Below the pieces are notes generated by a model. It did not search any database, was not told the DNA's origin, and was given only the letters and a program-made list of their open reading frames with translations. Of a DNA stretch of 64,000 nt, positions 35,444 through 43,455 are shown piece by piece. Source of the DNA: JANWHZ01 sp035545555 (lineage in GTDB: Bacteria; Patescibacteriota; Saccharimonadia; Saccharimonadales; UBA4665); the NCBI GenBank assembly GCA_035545555.1, contig DASZYD010000013.1, forward strand, positions 21,212-85,211, written 5' to 3'. Each line of letters begins with the position of its first letter. Within the stretch, counting starts at the first letter, position 1. The translations under genes were made by a program, and so were the position numbers.

Positions 35444-36757
35444 TCAGACGATGATCTCCTCCACGCCGCGCAGCGTTTCGTCACGCGTGAATGATTCACC
35501 CTTATAGGCGGTCTGGTTCTCGACTACGTGCAGGTTCTGCGAGAAGTATTTGATGAGCTTTTTGGCTTTGGCATAGTCAGCGCGGTCGGCCGCCGACAGC
35601 TCGTTTTCACCGATAATGGCAATAATGCCCTTCAGCGATTCGTACTTCTGCAGCAGCGCCTGCACCTGCACGCTCAGCACATAGTGGCGCTCGCCCACGA
35701 TGTCCGGACTGAGCAAAGAGGAGCTGGTGCGGATAAGGTCCACCGCAGGGCGGATGCCCTGTTCGGCCACCTGGCGGCTGAGGACGATGGTGCTGTCCAA
35801 CTCATGCTGGATCATCTGCACCGCCGGATCGCTCAGGTCGTCGGCCGGCACATAGATCGTTTGCACTGCTGTGATAGAACCGTGGTCTGAAGAGCTGAGG
35901 CGGTCCTGCAGCATTTTGACATCAGAGAAAATGGTCGGTTCATAGCCACCCTCGGACGGCACCTCGCTGAGCAGGGTCGACACCTCGTTCTTGGCCTGCA
36001 CAAAGCGGTACATGTTGTCGGCGAAGAACAGTACGTCTTTTTTGAGATCGTCGCGGAAGTACTCAGCCAGCGTCACCGCCGACATGCCCACCAGCGAACG
36101 CTGCACCGGGTTCTGGTCCATCTGGCCGAACAGCATGGCGGTATTTTTGAGGAGGCCGCGCTGCTGCAGCGTCTCGTAGAGCTCGTGCCCCTCGCGGATA
36201 CGCTCGCCGATGCCGGCAAACAGGCTGAGGCCGCTGCCGCTCTTGGCGATGTTGTGGATCAGCTCCATGGTCAGCACCGTCTTGCCGACGCCGGCGCCGC
36301 CGATAATACCGATCTTGCGCCCCTTTACGAATGGGGTGAAGAAGTCGATCACCTTCAGCCCGGTTTCCAGAATCTCCGGCTTCGCAGCCAGCGCAAATGA
36401 TGCCACACCGGCAGCCGGCCGGTAGATGCTCCGCCGGGCCAGACTATTCGGTAGGTTGCCCAGCCCGTCGATAGGGTTGCCGAGTGCGTCAACGACGCGG
36501 CCGATCAGCTCCTGGCCCACCGGGATCTCAATATGTTTGCCCGTATCAACCACAGCTATGCCTTTTTGCAGTGTCCGGTCGGCGTGAACATTGAGGCAGC
36601 GGGCGCGGCGGCCATCGTACAGACTGTCGACCAAGAGTAGCGCCTGGCTGGCCGTGTCGGCCACCAGCAGGTCGTGTACTTCCGGCAGGATGTCATCAAA
36701 CTCAACGATTACCACCAGGTCACGAATGGCAGCAATGACGCCGCGTGTGCCGTTCAT
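35444..36757 (-). CDS. atpD: F-type ATPase beta subunit, divergent
   Basis: This is the catalytic subunit. Visible marks are the P-loop GGAGVGKTVLTMELI, the catalytic glutamate in GERIREGHELY, AEYFRDDLKKDVLFFADNMYRF, IYVPADDLSDPA and a DELSEED-like NELSAAD. Several positions differ from typical beta: GERTREGND is GERIREGHE and the MNEPPGAR motif is MDQNPVQR. At 437 residues it is shorter than usual (460-480). Its ATG overlaps the atpG stop (ATGA). Catalysis looks possible, but the subunit is an outlier. Confidence 0.93.
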   Translation of the reverse strand: MNGTRGVIAAIRDLVVIVEFDDILPEVHDLLVADTASQALLLVDSLYDGRRARCLNVHADRTLQKGIAVVDTGKHIEIPVGQELIGRVVDALGNPIDGLGNLPNSLARRSIYRPAAGVASFALAAKPEILETGLKVIDFFTPFVKGRKIGIIGGAGVGKTVLTMELIHNIAKSGSGLSLFAGIGERIREGHELYETLQQRGLLKNTAMLFGQMDQNPVQRSLVGMSAVTLAEYFRDDLKKDVLFFADNMYRFVQAKNEVSTLLSEVPSEGGYEPTIFSDVKMLQDRLSSSDHGSITAVQTIYVPADDLSDPAVQMIQHELDSTIVLSRQVAEQGIRPAVDLIRTSSSLLSPDIVGERHYVLSVQVQALLQKYESLKGIIAIIGENELSAADRADYAKAKKLIKYFSQNLHVVENQTAYKGESFTRDETLRGVEEIIV

Positions 36758-37608
36758 AGCACTGCCGCCCCCTGCCGGATACCGTTGATCGTCTCCTTCA
36801 GACGCTCATCGGCCGTGGCTCGCTTCGCCCGGTTGTAGGCCAGGTTGATGAGCCGCTGTGACTCGGCTGCTTTATCGTTCGCCACATTCATCGAGCGGAA
36901 ACGCGAGGCGTACTGCGCCAGCTTGGATTCCAGAATGGTCTGGCTCAGGGCAATCTCTACCATCGAGCGCTCCAGGTGCGCCACGACGGCAAACGTGCTT
37001 GGCTCAAAAATATAGGTCGCTTCATTGATGGTATCTTCCTCTTCTTTCAGCCGGCGTCCGGCCTCTTGCACGGCAGTGCGTAGTTCAATCTTTTTGATGT
37101 CCTGTACCATCAGCGAGACGTAGGTCTGGTAATAGACGGTGGTGTTGCGGTACTCGTGCACGAACTGTACCAGCGGCGTCACGTTGATATTCTGGTCACG
37201 TGCCGGCAGCTTGAAGTATTTCTTAAACTTCACACCGGCCTGCACCAGTTGCAGCGCGCCATGGTGGCCAACGATTATGATGTCCTGCTTCTCGGGGTTA
37301 TATTCTTTGAGCATCCACTCGATGAGCTTCTGGTCGATATCGCCGCTAAAGCCGCCCTCGGCGGTGATGGCAATGATGAGCTCTTTGTCGATAACGTGCT
37401 CGTTAGTCTCGCGACCGTAGCGGAAGGTGCGGTCAACGCGGATCTGGCTGTAAATGTGCCACAATTCCTCAAAGAATGCCTGGCTGAGCTGCACCTGGTT
37501 CTTGATCTGCCCCAGCCGCATGCTGGCCAAACCTTCGAACACGCTGGTGATGGTGACGATCACGCCCAGGTCATTCTTCTCTTGCGCCAGGTCAAGCAGC
37601 CGTTTCAT
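36754..37608 (-). CDS. atpG: F-type ATPase gamma subunit
   Basis: This is the central-shaft subunit. The 284 residues show the N-terminal coiled-coil helix (MKRLLDLAQEKNDLGVIVTITSVFEGLASMRLGQIKNQ), a Rossmann-like middle (DKELIIAITAEGGFSGDIDQ) and the diagnostic C-terminal helix (RFRSMNVANDKAAESQRLINLAYNRAKRATADERLKETINGI). I use the ATG at 37606-37608. The frame is open 8 codons further (MARPRGTE), but those codons come from the inserted/duplicated segment upstream. Confidence 0.92.
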   Translation of the reverse strand: MKRLLDLAQEKNDLGVIVTITSVFEGLASMRLGQIKNQVQLSQAFFEELWHIYSQIRVDRTFRYGRETNEHVIDKELIIAITAEGGFSGDIDQKLIEWMLKEYNPEKQDIIIVGHHGALQLVQAGVKFKKYFKLPARDQNINVTPLVQFVHEYRNTTVYYQTYVSLMVQDIKKIELRTAVQEAGRRLKEEEDTINEATYIFEPSTFAVVAHLERSMVEIALSQTILESKLAQYASRFRSMNVANDKAAESQRLINLAYNRAKRATADERLKETINGIRQGAAVL

Positions 37609-37624
37609 TTCCGTACCTCTTGGG
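37605..37624. repeat. 20-bp direct repeat, copy 1, flanking the atpA-atpG insertion
   Basis: Perfect copy of 37739-37758. On the minus strand it ends in AAATGA and carries the atpG start codon. Bases just outside the 20 differ between the copies, so the repeat is exactly 20 bp. Confidence 0.9.
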
Positions 37625-37742
37625 CGGGCCATGAGACAAACCCTTGCAGGGTTTTTCTCATCGGAGCTGGCGGAGTGAATCCGCCTCCCGTCTGCGACGG
37701 GACCGCCCTTGCTCTTTTCCCAAATAACCGGCTACTGATCAT
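37605..37742 (-). CDS. 45-codon linking frame created by the insertion
   Basis: The ATG (37740-37742) overlaps the atpA stop and the TGA (37605-37607) overlaps the atpG start, both as ATGA. The peptide begins MISSRLFGKRAR and ends WPAQEVRK, repeating the QEVRK end of AtpA because of the 20-bp duplication. It may be translated simply to carry ribosomes from atpA to atpG. No function is claimed. Confidence 0.35.
   Translation of the reverse strand: MISSRLFGKRARAVPSQTGGGFTPPAPMRKTLQGFVSWPAQEVRK
37625..37738. mobile_element. 114-bp palindrome-rich insertion between atpA and atpG
   Basis: Three inverted repeats lie in tandem: AAACCC/GGGTTT with a T run (about 37638-37654), GGCGGA/TCCGCC (37669-37685) and TCCCGTC/GACGGGA (37686-37702). 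The segment is bounded by 20-bp direct repeats. No transposase is encoded. It resembles a small non-autonomous palindromic element; part of it (GGAGCTGGCGG) also resembles the 3' end of tmRNA. Confidence 0.55.
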
Positions 37743-37758
37743 TTCCGTACCTCTTGGG
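37739..37758. repeat. 20-bp direct repeat, copy 2, at the end of atpA
   Basis: Perfect copy of 37605-37624. It contains the last codons and TGA stop of atpA. Confidence 0.9.
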
Positions 37759-39166
37759 TGCTGGCGGTGAGGAGTTCGTCGCGTATCTGGTCGAACTGGC
37801 TATCGTCGGTCATCTTGGCGCCGATACCCAGGGCATTCTTTTTGAGCGTCTTGATGTCGAGCACCTGGCCGTCTTTCAGATTGAGCACGATGTCCAGCAT
37901 GAGCAGCTGGCTGTTGACCGAGTAGACTTCATCAGGTGCCTGGTTGAAGAGTTCGATGATGCGCTTGCCGCGCTGCAGGTCCTTTTGCGCTTCCAATGCC
38001 AGCTCGGAGCCGAAATGCGAGAACTCCTGCGCTTGCGCGTAGGCGTTAAGCGTCGAGATCGTCTGCGCCGCCAGCTGTTTCTGGCGCCTGTTTTGGCCCA
38101 AGCCGCCGACGCGCGTGACGCTGAGGCCCGTGCTGACCGCCGGCCGCATCGATTCACGGAACGTCTTCATATCCAAAATCCACTGCCCGTCGGTGATGGA
38201 CATGATATTGGTCGGCAGATATCCGGTGATATCACCATCCGATGCCAGCACAATAGGCAGCGCCGTGAGCGTTTTGTGATTCGCCTTGAGCTTGCCGGCC
38301 CGTTCAAGCAGGCTGGAGTGTGCATAGAACATGTCGCCCGGGTACGAATCCCGGCCCGGCGCGCTGCCCGTGAGGAGCGCGATCTCTCGGTAGGTGTAGG
38401 CGTGACTGGTGAGGTCGTCGTAAATGATCATCACATCTTGGTCACACTTCTGCCAGAGATATTCGCCCATGGCGCAGGCCACGTACGGCGCCAGATAGCT
38501 TGTCACCAGCGACTCAAACGTCGTCGAGACAATGACGATGGCATGCTTCATGGCATCGTTGGCAGCCAGCTTGCTGAGCAGCAGGTCAACATCGCTGCGC
38601 CGCTTGGAAATAAGCACATAGATGGCGACCACATCAGAGTCTTTTTGGTTGAGCGCCAGCTGGTAGGCCAAGGTGCTCTTGCCGGACTTGCTGTCGCCCA
38701 GCACGGCCAGGCGCTGGCCGCGCACCAGCGGGAAGAGCTCATCCAATACCATCAGGCCGGTCACCAGTTGCCTGTCCAGCGCCTCGCGCTCCTGCAGGCC
38801 CGGCGCGGCGTTAAAGACCGGCCACGTCGTATCGGCCGCAATCGGCCCCTTGCCGTCAAGCGGCTCGCCGGTTACCGAAATGACCCGGCCGATAAAATCT
38901 TTGCCTACTTTGCTGACCAGTTCGTGGTGCTGTACCACCGCCATCATGCCGGCGTGCAGGACGTTCACGCCCAGGTGGAGCACCACCACCCGGTCCTCCA
39001 GAATGTGGCGGACAAAGCCTTTGCTGCCGTCCTCAAACATGACCAGTGCATTGACGTTCACCGGCTGCAAGCCGCGTACCTGCACCATAAATTTATCGAC
39101 GGTAATCACTTCGCCGACGGGGCGGCTGCTTTCTACCAGATGGTCGAAGTGCGGATTGTCACTCAT
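37739..39166 (-). CDS. atpA: F-type ATPase alpha subunit, divergent
   Basis: This is the non-catalytic nucleotide-binding subunit. The 475 residues include the N-terminal barrel (GEVITVDKFMVQVRGLQPV), a P-loop GDSKSGKSTLAYQ in place of the usual GDRQTGKT type, DVMIIYDDLTSHAYTYREIALL, APGRDSYPGDMFYAHSSLLERAGK and the ITDGQ motif. The arginine-finger region reads TRVGGLGQNRR rather than the usual SRVGGAAQ. It overlaps atpH by 8 nt. The end is part of a 20-bp duplication. Confidence 0.93.
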   Translation of the reverse strand: MSDNPHFDHLVESSRPVGEVITVDKFMVQVRGLQPVNVNALVMFEDGSKGFVRHILEDRVVVLHLGVNVLHAGMMAVVQHHELVSKVGKDFIGRVISVTGEPLDGKGPIAADTTWPVFNAAPGLQEREALDRQLVTGLMVLDELFPLVRGQRLAVLGDSKSGKSTLAYQLALNQKDSDVVAIYVLISKRRSDVDLLLSKLAANDAMKHAIVIVSTTFESLVTSYLAPYVACAMGEYLWQKCDQDVMIIYDDLTSHAYTYREIALLTGSAPGRDSYPGDMFYAHSSLLERAGKLKANHKTLTALPIVLASDGDITGYLPTNIMSITDGQWILDMKTFRESMRPAVSTGLSVTRVGGLGQNRRQKQLAAQTISTLNAYAQAQEFSHFGSELALEAQKDLQRGKRIIELFNQAPDEVYSVNSQLLMLDIVLNLKDGQVLDIKTLKKNALGIGAKMTDDSQFDQIRDELLTASTQEVRK

Positions 39167-39722
39167 GCATGGCCTCCGCCGACACCGTAGCCATGGGTGC
39201 GGCTGCTGCAGCGGGGGCGTCGGCCGCGGCAGCTACCAGGCTATCGACCAACAGCTGCCGGTGGTCCTGCAAGTAGCGCCGCAGCGACAGATCAAAGTAC
39301 TGGTTAGTGGTCTGTACCGTGCAGCCGGCCGCAATGCTGGGCTGCAAACCGACACGGATCAATACCGCCGGATGGATAGTTTGGCGGAACCACTGCACGA
39401 TCTTCTGCAAAAAGGCCGATGATGGGTCAACCGCAAAACTCATATGTACCACCGGCGCCTGCGCGGTCGTATCTTGCAAAAAAGCTGCCAGCCGGGCGCG
39501 CGCAGCCGCGTCAAGAAGGTTCAGCCCGTTCGCCGCCGCCAGCTCATCGAGCATACGGCTGACTTTGGGCAGCTGCGCCTGCGTGGTGCCTGGGGTCCGC
39601 AGCGCCTGCTGGTGCAAGTAGTCGCTCAGTGCTGCCACCTCGCGCTTGAGGCGCGATACATCAGCCGGGGAGGTCACCAGCAACGGTAGCGTCAGAGTGC
39701 CGGGGATGGTCGTATGTTCCAT
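39159..39722 (-). CDS. atpH: F-type ATPase delta subunit (OSCP-like)
   Basis: The 187-residue protein sits between atpF and atpA where delta is expected. The C-terminal part (FLQKIVQWFRQTIHPAVLIRVGLQPSIAAGCTVQTTNQYFDLSLRRYLQDH) follows the delta pattern of beta strands and a final helix; the N-terminal helical domain is weakly conserved. Delta ties the peripheral stalk to the top of F1. An Ala-rich tail follows. Identification leans partly on position. Confidence 0.8.
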   Translation of the reverse strand: MEHTTIPGTLTLPLLVTSPADVSRLKREVAALSDYLHQQALRTPGTTQAQLPKVSRMLDELAAANGLNLLDAAARARLAAFLQDTTAQAPVVHMSFAVDPSSAFLQKIVQWFRQTIHPAVLIRVGLQPSIAAGCTVQTTNQYFDLSLRRYLQDHRQLLVDSLVAAAADAPAAAAAPMATVSAEAMHE

Positions 39723-39725
39723 AGC

Positions 39726-40352
39726 CTACGCTCCGCGGCTGATATCTTCCAATATCGCACGTTTATTCGTCTCAAGTTCGCCAAGAATGTACTCCAGCTG
39801 ATCGCCCAGATTGATCTGGTTGCCGATGGCCGTCATGAGATAATGGTTGACGATTGTCGCGGTGTTGTCGGTAAAGCGCTGGATGATCTGCGCCTTCTCG
39901 GCTGCAATCTGCTCCTGCACCTGTTTGCTCAGCTGGGCGCGCTGTTCGTCGATGGCCTGGTTCGTCTTCTGGATGGAGTCGATGGCGAGCTGCTTGGCGT
40001 CCATGATCGACTGCTCATACTTGGCAAACTCTTCCTGCAGCTTCTTGGTGATCTCCGCCTTCATGTACTCGTTCAGCTGGCTGGTCGTCAGGCGCAGGTC
40101 CTGCTGCAGAAACATCGCGTTCTCACCGATGATCTTCTCGAAGTGCAGGCGGCCGCGGTTGCGCAGCTCTTCGCGGAACTCGGCATTGAAGATGTGTTCG
40201 ACGTCTTCCTCGGCTGCTTTGCTATAGTCGGCAACGGCTTTCTTGGCCGGGCGGACGCCGGCGGCGCTTCCCAGACGCACCGCCACCCAGACGAACGCCA
40301 GCCCTGCGGCCCCCAAGATGCCGAGCATTCCGCCGAGCCACCAAATCGTCAT
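39726..40352 (-). CDS. atpF: F-type ATPase b subunit (peripheral stalk)
   Basis: The 208-residue protein has an N-terminal transmembrane helix (WLGGMLGILGAAGLAFVWVAV) and a long charged helix (residues 40-200) rich in Glu, Lys, Gln and Ala, suited to a dimeric coiled coil. This matches b in plan, though it is longer (b is usually 155-175). It starts 28 nt after the c-like fusion gene and ends 3 nt before atpH. Confidence 0.82.
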   Translation of the reverse strand: MTIWWLGGMLGILGAAGLAFVWVAVRLGSAAGVRPAKKAVADYSKAAEEDVEHIFNAEFREELRNRGRLHFEKIIGENAMFLQQDLRLTTSQLNEYMKAEITKKLQEEFAKYEQSIMDAKQLAIDSIQKTNQAIDEQRAQLSKQVQEQIAAEKAQIIQRFTDNTATIVNHYLMTAIGNQINLGDQLEYILGELETNKRAILEDISRGA

Positions 40353-40380
40353 GTCTTTATACCCACCGCCCTGCTTACGC

Positions 40381-41226
40381 TTATAACCTTAGTAACAAAT
40401 ATACCGCAAACAGACCAATGATTAAAATGGTCACACTGGTAAGGATGATCTGGACCAGCCCGCGCACGATTGACTGCTTGGCAAGCGGGTTACGGCCGAT
40501 CGAGATAATACTGCCGCGCACCCCGCTGTACAGCACACCGCCGGCGATGAGCGCGGTAATGGCCAGCACCGCCAGGCTCAGCCAAACGCGCGGTGCGCTA
40601 ACCGGTTTAGCGGCGATGGAGTTGCCCGCCACCTGCAGAAAGCCGGGCAGATTGCCGGTGCCATGGCCCAGGTTCGGGTTGCCCGCCACGTTCAGATCGA
40701 CCGGAATACTGCCGATGGCTACCGTCTGTTTGCCGCTGCCCGTTTGCAGCGTCGCCGTGCTCACGGTATTGCCGGCGCCGGTAAACGCAACCGCGGCTTT
40801 GCCCAGCACGATGATCTGGCTGTTGTCGGCTTTCATGCCGACACCATTGAGCGCGGAAATGGTAATGTAATCGCCAACGCTGATAGCCCCGTTCTGGTTG
40901 CTCACCAGCACGCTGTAGCGGCCGGAGGTAGCTACATAGACCTGAGCCGTATCACCGTTGCCTGTCAGCGATAGTGGCGCGTCACTGGCCGGGATGGACA
41001 CGCCGAGCATTGCGGTGTCACGGTCGTTCGTCAGCGGTATGACCTTGGTCGTATCGTGCGGATCGAGCCCTACGATCATCCCCTGCCGAATCGCCGTCCC
41101 CGCATCATAGGCCGTCACGACCGGTGACCCGCTGGTCGTCGCACTGGCAGCCACAGCCACACCGGCCGCCCCCACCGGTAAAAGGAGTACGGCAAACGCG
41201 AGTACGATACGGCGAAGCGTAAACAT
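40381..41226 (-). CDS. Secreted domain fused to a c-subunit-like transmembrane hairpin, first gene of the ATPase operon
   Basis: The 281-residue protein has a signal peptide (IVLAFAVLLLPVGAAGVAVAA), an outer beta domain of about 170 residues (VYVATSGRYSVLVSNQNGAISVGDYITISALNGVGMKA, VAIGSIPVDLNVAG) and a C-terminal helical hairpin whose connecting loop SIGRNPLAKQSIVRG looks like the polar loop of F0 subunit c. With a cleaved signal, both ends lie outside and the loop inside, as in subunit c. The second helix has no Asp or Glu, so normal proton carriage is not expected. TATACT lies 8 nt before the ATG. Confidence 0.7.
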   Translation of the reverse strand: MFTLRRIVLAFAVLLLPVGAAGVAVAASATTSGSPVVTAYDAGTAIRQGMIVGLDPHDTTKVIPLTNDRDTAMLGVSIPASDAPLSLTGNGDTAQVYVATSGRYSVLVSNQNGAISVGDYITISALNGVGMKADNSQIIVLGKAAVAFTGAGNTVSTATLQTGSGKQTVAIGSIPVDLNVAGNPNLGHGTGNLPGFLQVAGNSIAAKPVSAPRVWLSLAVLAITALIAGGVLYSGVRGSIISIGRNPLAKQSIVRGLVQIILTSVTILIIGLFAVYLLLRL

Positions 41227-41255
41227 CTTACCCCAGTATAACCATGGTGCCAGAG

Positions 41256-42392
41256 CTAGGCAATGAGGCCGGCGAGCGCTTCGACGGTTCGTCGGATATC
41301 CGGCTCGGCCGTACCACGACCCATGGTAAACCGCAGCGATGATTGTGCGGCAGCATCGCTCAGGCCCATGGCGCGCAGTACATGCGAGGGTTCTTCGTCG
41401 CTCGCCGCACAGGCCGATCCGGCAGCCGCCATGATGCCCGCTTCGTCCAGCGCCATCAGCAGCCGCTCGTTATCCTGCCCGGCCAGCGTGACATGCACAT
41501 TATTCGGGAGGCGATGGCGCCGCGAACCGTTGATGCTCGCGCCCGGCAGTTGCTCCAGCAGCTCAAAAAAGAGTGCTTGCAGCGTGCGGAGCCGGCCGGC
41601 CTCGGCAGCGCGCATATCCTGCGCAATCTCTAGCGCTTTACAAAAGCCGATGATACCCGGCACATTCTCCGTACCGCTGCGCAGCCCCCGCTCCTGCCCA
41701 CCACCATACACCAGCGGTTTGAGCGCTACGCCGGTTCGTGCCCAGAGCGCGCCTGTCTGTTTAGGCCCATAGATTTTGCCCCCATTCAGAGTGAGCAGAT
41801 CCACGCCAAGCCGTGAGACATGCAGATCGAGATAATTCGCCGCCTGGGTAGCGTCGCTATGCAGATAGAGCGGTAAGCTGTTACCGCGCCGCCGCCGGCC
41901 AGCCAGCACCTGACGCACCAGCGCCGCCACCTCGCGCAGCGGCTGAACGGCACCGACTTCGTTGTTGGCATATTGCACGCTCACCAGCACCGTATTGTCA
42001 TCAATCAGCTTCTCAAGCGCCGATACGTCCAGCACACCATCGGGACGTACCGGTGCCTCGGCATGTGCGTAGGCGCGGGCCGTTGCCAGGATAGATTCGT
42101 GCTCAATGCTGCTGACGATCATCCGCGCACCCGGAAAAGCCTGCATTACGCCATGGATCGCCAGGTTGTTCGCCTCAGTGCCGCCGGCCGTAAACAAGAC
42201 GTCGGCCGGTCGGGCGCCAAGCACACCGGCAACACCCGCCCGCGCCGCTTCTACGTCACGGTGCACCGCTTTGGCCGCCAGATACGTCGCCGAGGGATTG
42301 AAGAACTGCTCCCGAAAGTATGGCTGCATGGCTGCCAGCACACGCTCATCCGGCGGTGTGGCAGCAGCATAGTCAAGATAAATCGTATGCAT
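41256..42392 (-). CDS. Cysteine desulfurase (NifS/IscS family)
   Basis: The enzyme is PLP-dependent and takes sulfur from cysteine for thiolated tRNA and Fe-S clusters. The 378 residues show the N-terminal IYLDYAAATPP, GGTEANNLAIHG, SSIEHESIL, VQYANNEVGAVQPL, DATQAANYLDL, the PLP lysine in TLNGGKIYGPKQTG and the active-site cysteine in GSACAASDEEPSHVLRAMG. It is the likely sulfur donor for MnmA. No iscU lies next to it. TATACT is 8 nt before the ATG. Confidence 0.94.
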   Translation of the reverse strand: MHTIYLDYAAATPPDERVLAAMQPYFREQFFNPSATYLAAKAVHRDVEAARAGVAGVLGARPADVLFTAGGTEANNLAIHGVMQAFPGARMIVSSIEHESILATARAYAHAEAPVRPDGVLDVSALEKLIDDNTVLVSVQYANNEVGAVQPLREVAALVRQVLAGRRRRGNSLPLYLHSDATQAANYLDLHVSRLGVDLLTLNGGKIYGPKQTGALWARTGVALKPLVYGGGQERGLRSGTENVPGIIGFCKALEIAQDMRAAEAGRLRTLQALFFELLEQLPGASINGSRRHRLPNNVHVTLAGQDNERLLMALDEAGIMAAAGSACAASDEEPSHVLRAMGLSDAAAQSSLRFTMGRGTAEPDIRRTVEALAGLIA

Positions 42393-42417
42393 TACTGTCT
42401 AGTATACGGCCCTCAGG

Positions 42418-42795
42418 CTACGCGCCTTGGGCAATGCGTTGCAGCTCGGTACCGACCTTGCGGGAATAAAGTTGGATGGCAGCATAGAAGTTGCGCAATT
42501 CTTCATCGCTCAGCGACTGGTATACGCTGTCGCCCTGCGACTTCACAATGCCGGTTGGCCGCACGTCATAGCGCGTGGTCATCACACGGTGCCTGCCCTG
42601 CGCATCGTTCCATTCTTCGTGCCAGACCCAGGTGTGCGGATCCAGGCAGAAAAATTCGCGGCGTACCCCTTTCGGTACCGGGCCGAACAGCTCGCCGCCC
42701 AGGCGCGCCTCGTAGTGCAGCAGTGCCCGCTGGATGTCGGCACGGCGGCGGGCCTGCTTCTGCTCACGCGTCCGGTTCAACATGCTACGCAGCAC
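42418..42795 (-). CDS. Small hypothetical protein of the metG-tatD operon
   Basis: The 125-residue product is unknown. It has a basic helical start (NRTREQKQARRRADIQRALLHYEARLGGELFG) and then a beta-rich part with many aromatics (REFFCLDPHTWVWHEEWNDAQGRHRVMTTRYDVRPTGIVKS) and a helical end (SDEELRNFYAAIQLYSRKV). The GTG start overlaps the upstream gene; the ATG at 42781-42783 is an alternative. CPR genomes contain similar short proteins, but no function is known to me. Confidence 0.72.
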   Translation of the reverse strand: MLRSMLNRTREQKQARRRADIQRALLHYEARLGGELFGPVPKGVRREFFCLDPHTWVWHEEWNDAQGRHRVMTTRYDVRPTGIVKSQGDSVYQSLSDEELRNFYAAIQLYSRKVGTELQRIAQGA

Positions 42796-43447
42796 GGTGC
42801 ACCTCTGGGATATCCGATTGCGCCGGCGTCATAGCGAGTGCCGCAACCACGGCCTGCCGGGCCTGCGCCGCGCGGTCAAGCGCAACCGGTGCTTGCTGGA
42901 TTTCCGGCTGCACCGGCGTAGCCGGCTGGGTCATACTTCTTTCATAAGGGATAGGCTGCCTAGCGCTGTCTTCGGCTGCCACTGCAGCAGCGTGTTGCGG
43001 AACCGGCTGCTGGCCGCTCGCCGCCGAGACGGCCGCCCTGGCCTTATCAAGCGAGATGGGCTCCCGGGCGGCTTGGGCAGGATGCTGCTGAGCGACGTTT
43101 GGTTGCTCTGGCGCGCGGAACGGGACGACATTGGCAGGATATACGTCAGTCTGGGCTGCTGGCCGGAAGGCCTCCGGCGCCGCCTCAGGTCGGGCGACAG
43201 CAGCAACGCCGACATTGCCAACTCCCTGATATAGCCGGTCGGCAGGCTCTGTCCCGACTACATTGCCAAAGACACGGTCAACGTGCATGCCGTTGGCAGG
43301 GTTAGCCGCGTAGACCGCTTCTTTACCAGCCCTAAACGCCCGCTCAATCACTCCCCGTCTTTCCTGGGCAAACTGAGTAAGCGTAAGCTTTTCAAAAGAC
43401 TGCTTTGTCCCACCAAGAGATTCTAGTGGTGAATAATCGGGTGACAT
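42785..43447 (-). CDS. Pro/Ala/Gln-rich hypothetical protein
   Basis: The 220-residue product is unknown. The first ~60 residues are helical and charged (SFEKLTLTQFAQERRGVIERAFRAGKEAVYAAN); the rest is low-complexity Ala/Pro/Gln, probably disordered. AGAGG lies 6 nt before the ATG. It starts 8 nt after tatD and overlaps the next gene by 11 nt, so it belongs to the metG-tatD operon. Confidence 0.7.
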   Translation of the reverse strand: MSPDYSPLESLGGTKQSFEKLTLTQFAQERRGVIERAFRAGKEAVYAANPANGMHVDRVFGNVVGTEPADRLYQGVGNVGVAAVARPEAAPEAFRPAAQTDVYPANVVPFRAPEQPNVAQQHPAQAAREPISLDKARAAVSAASGQQPVPQHAAAVAAEDSARQPIPYERSMTQPATPVQPEIQQAPVALDRAAQARQAVVAALAMTPAQSDIPEVHRAA

Positions 43448-43455
43448 AAGCGCCT

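Noticed and set aside
37609..37632. ATG giving AtpG the extra start MARPRGTE
   Set aside because: These codons come from the insertion and its 20-bp duplication; the family start aligns with the ATG at 37606-37608.
37754..39190. A 478-codon open frame antisense to atpA
   Set aside because: It mirrors the GC-rich codon pattern of atpA, has His/Arg/Gln-rich composition, no promoter or ribosome site, and the sense product is a clear ATPase subunit.
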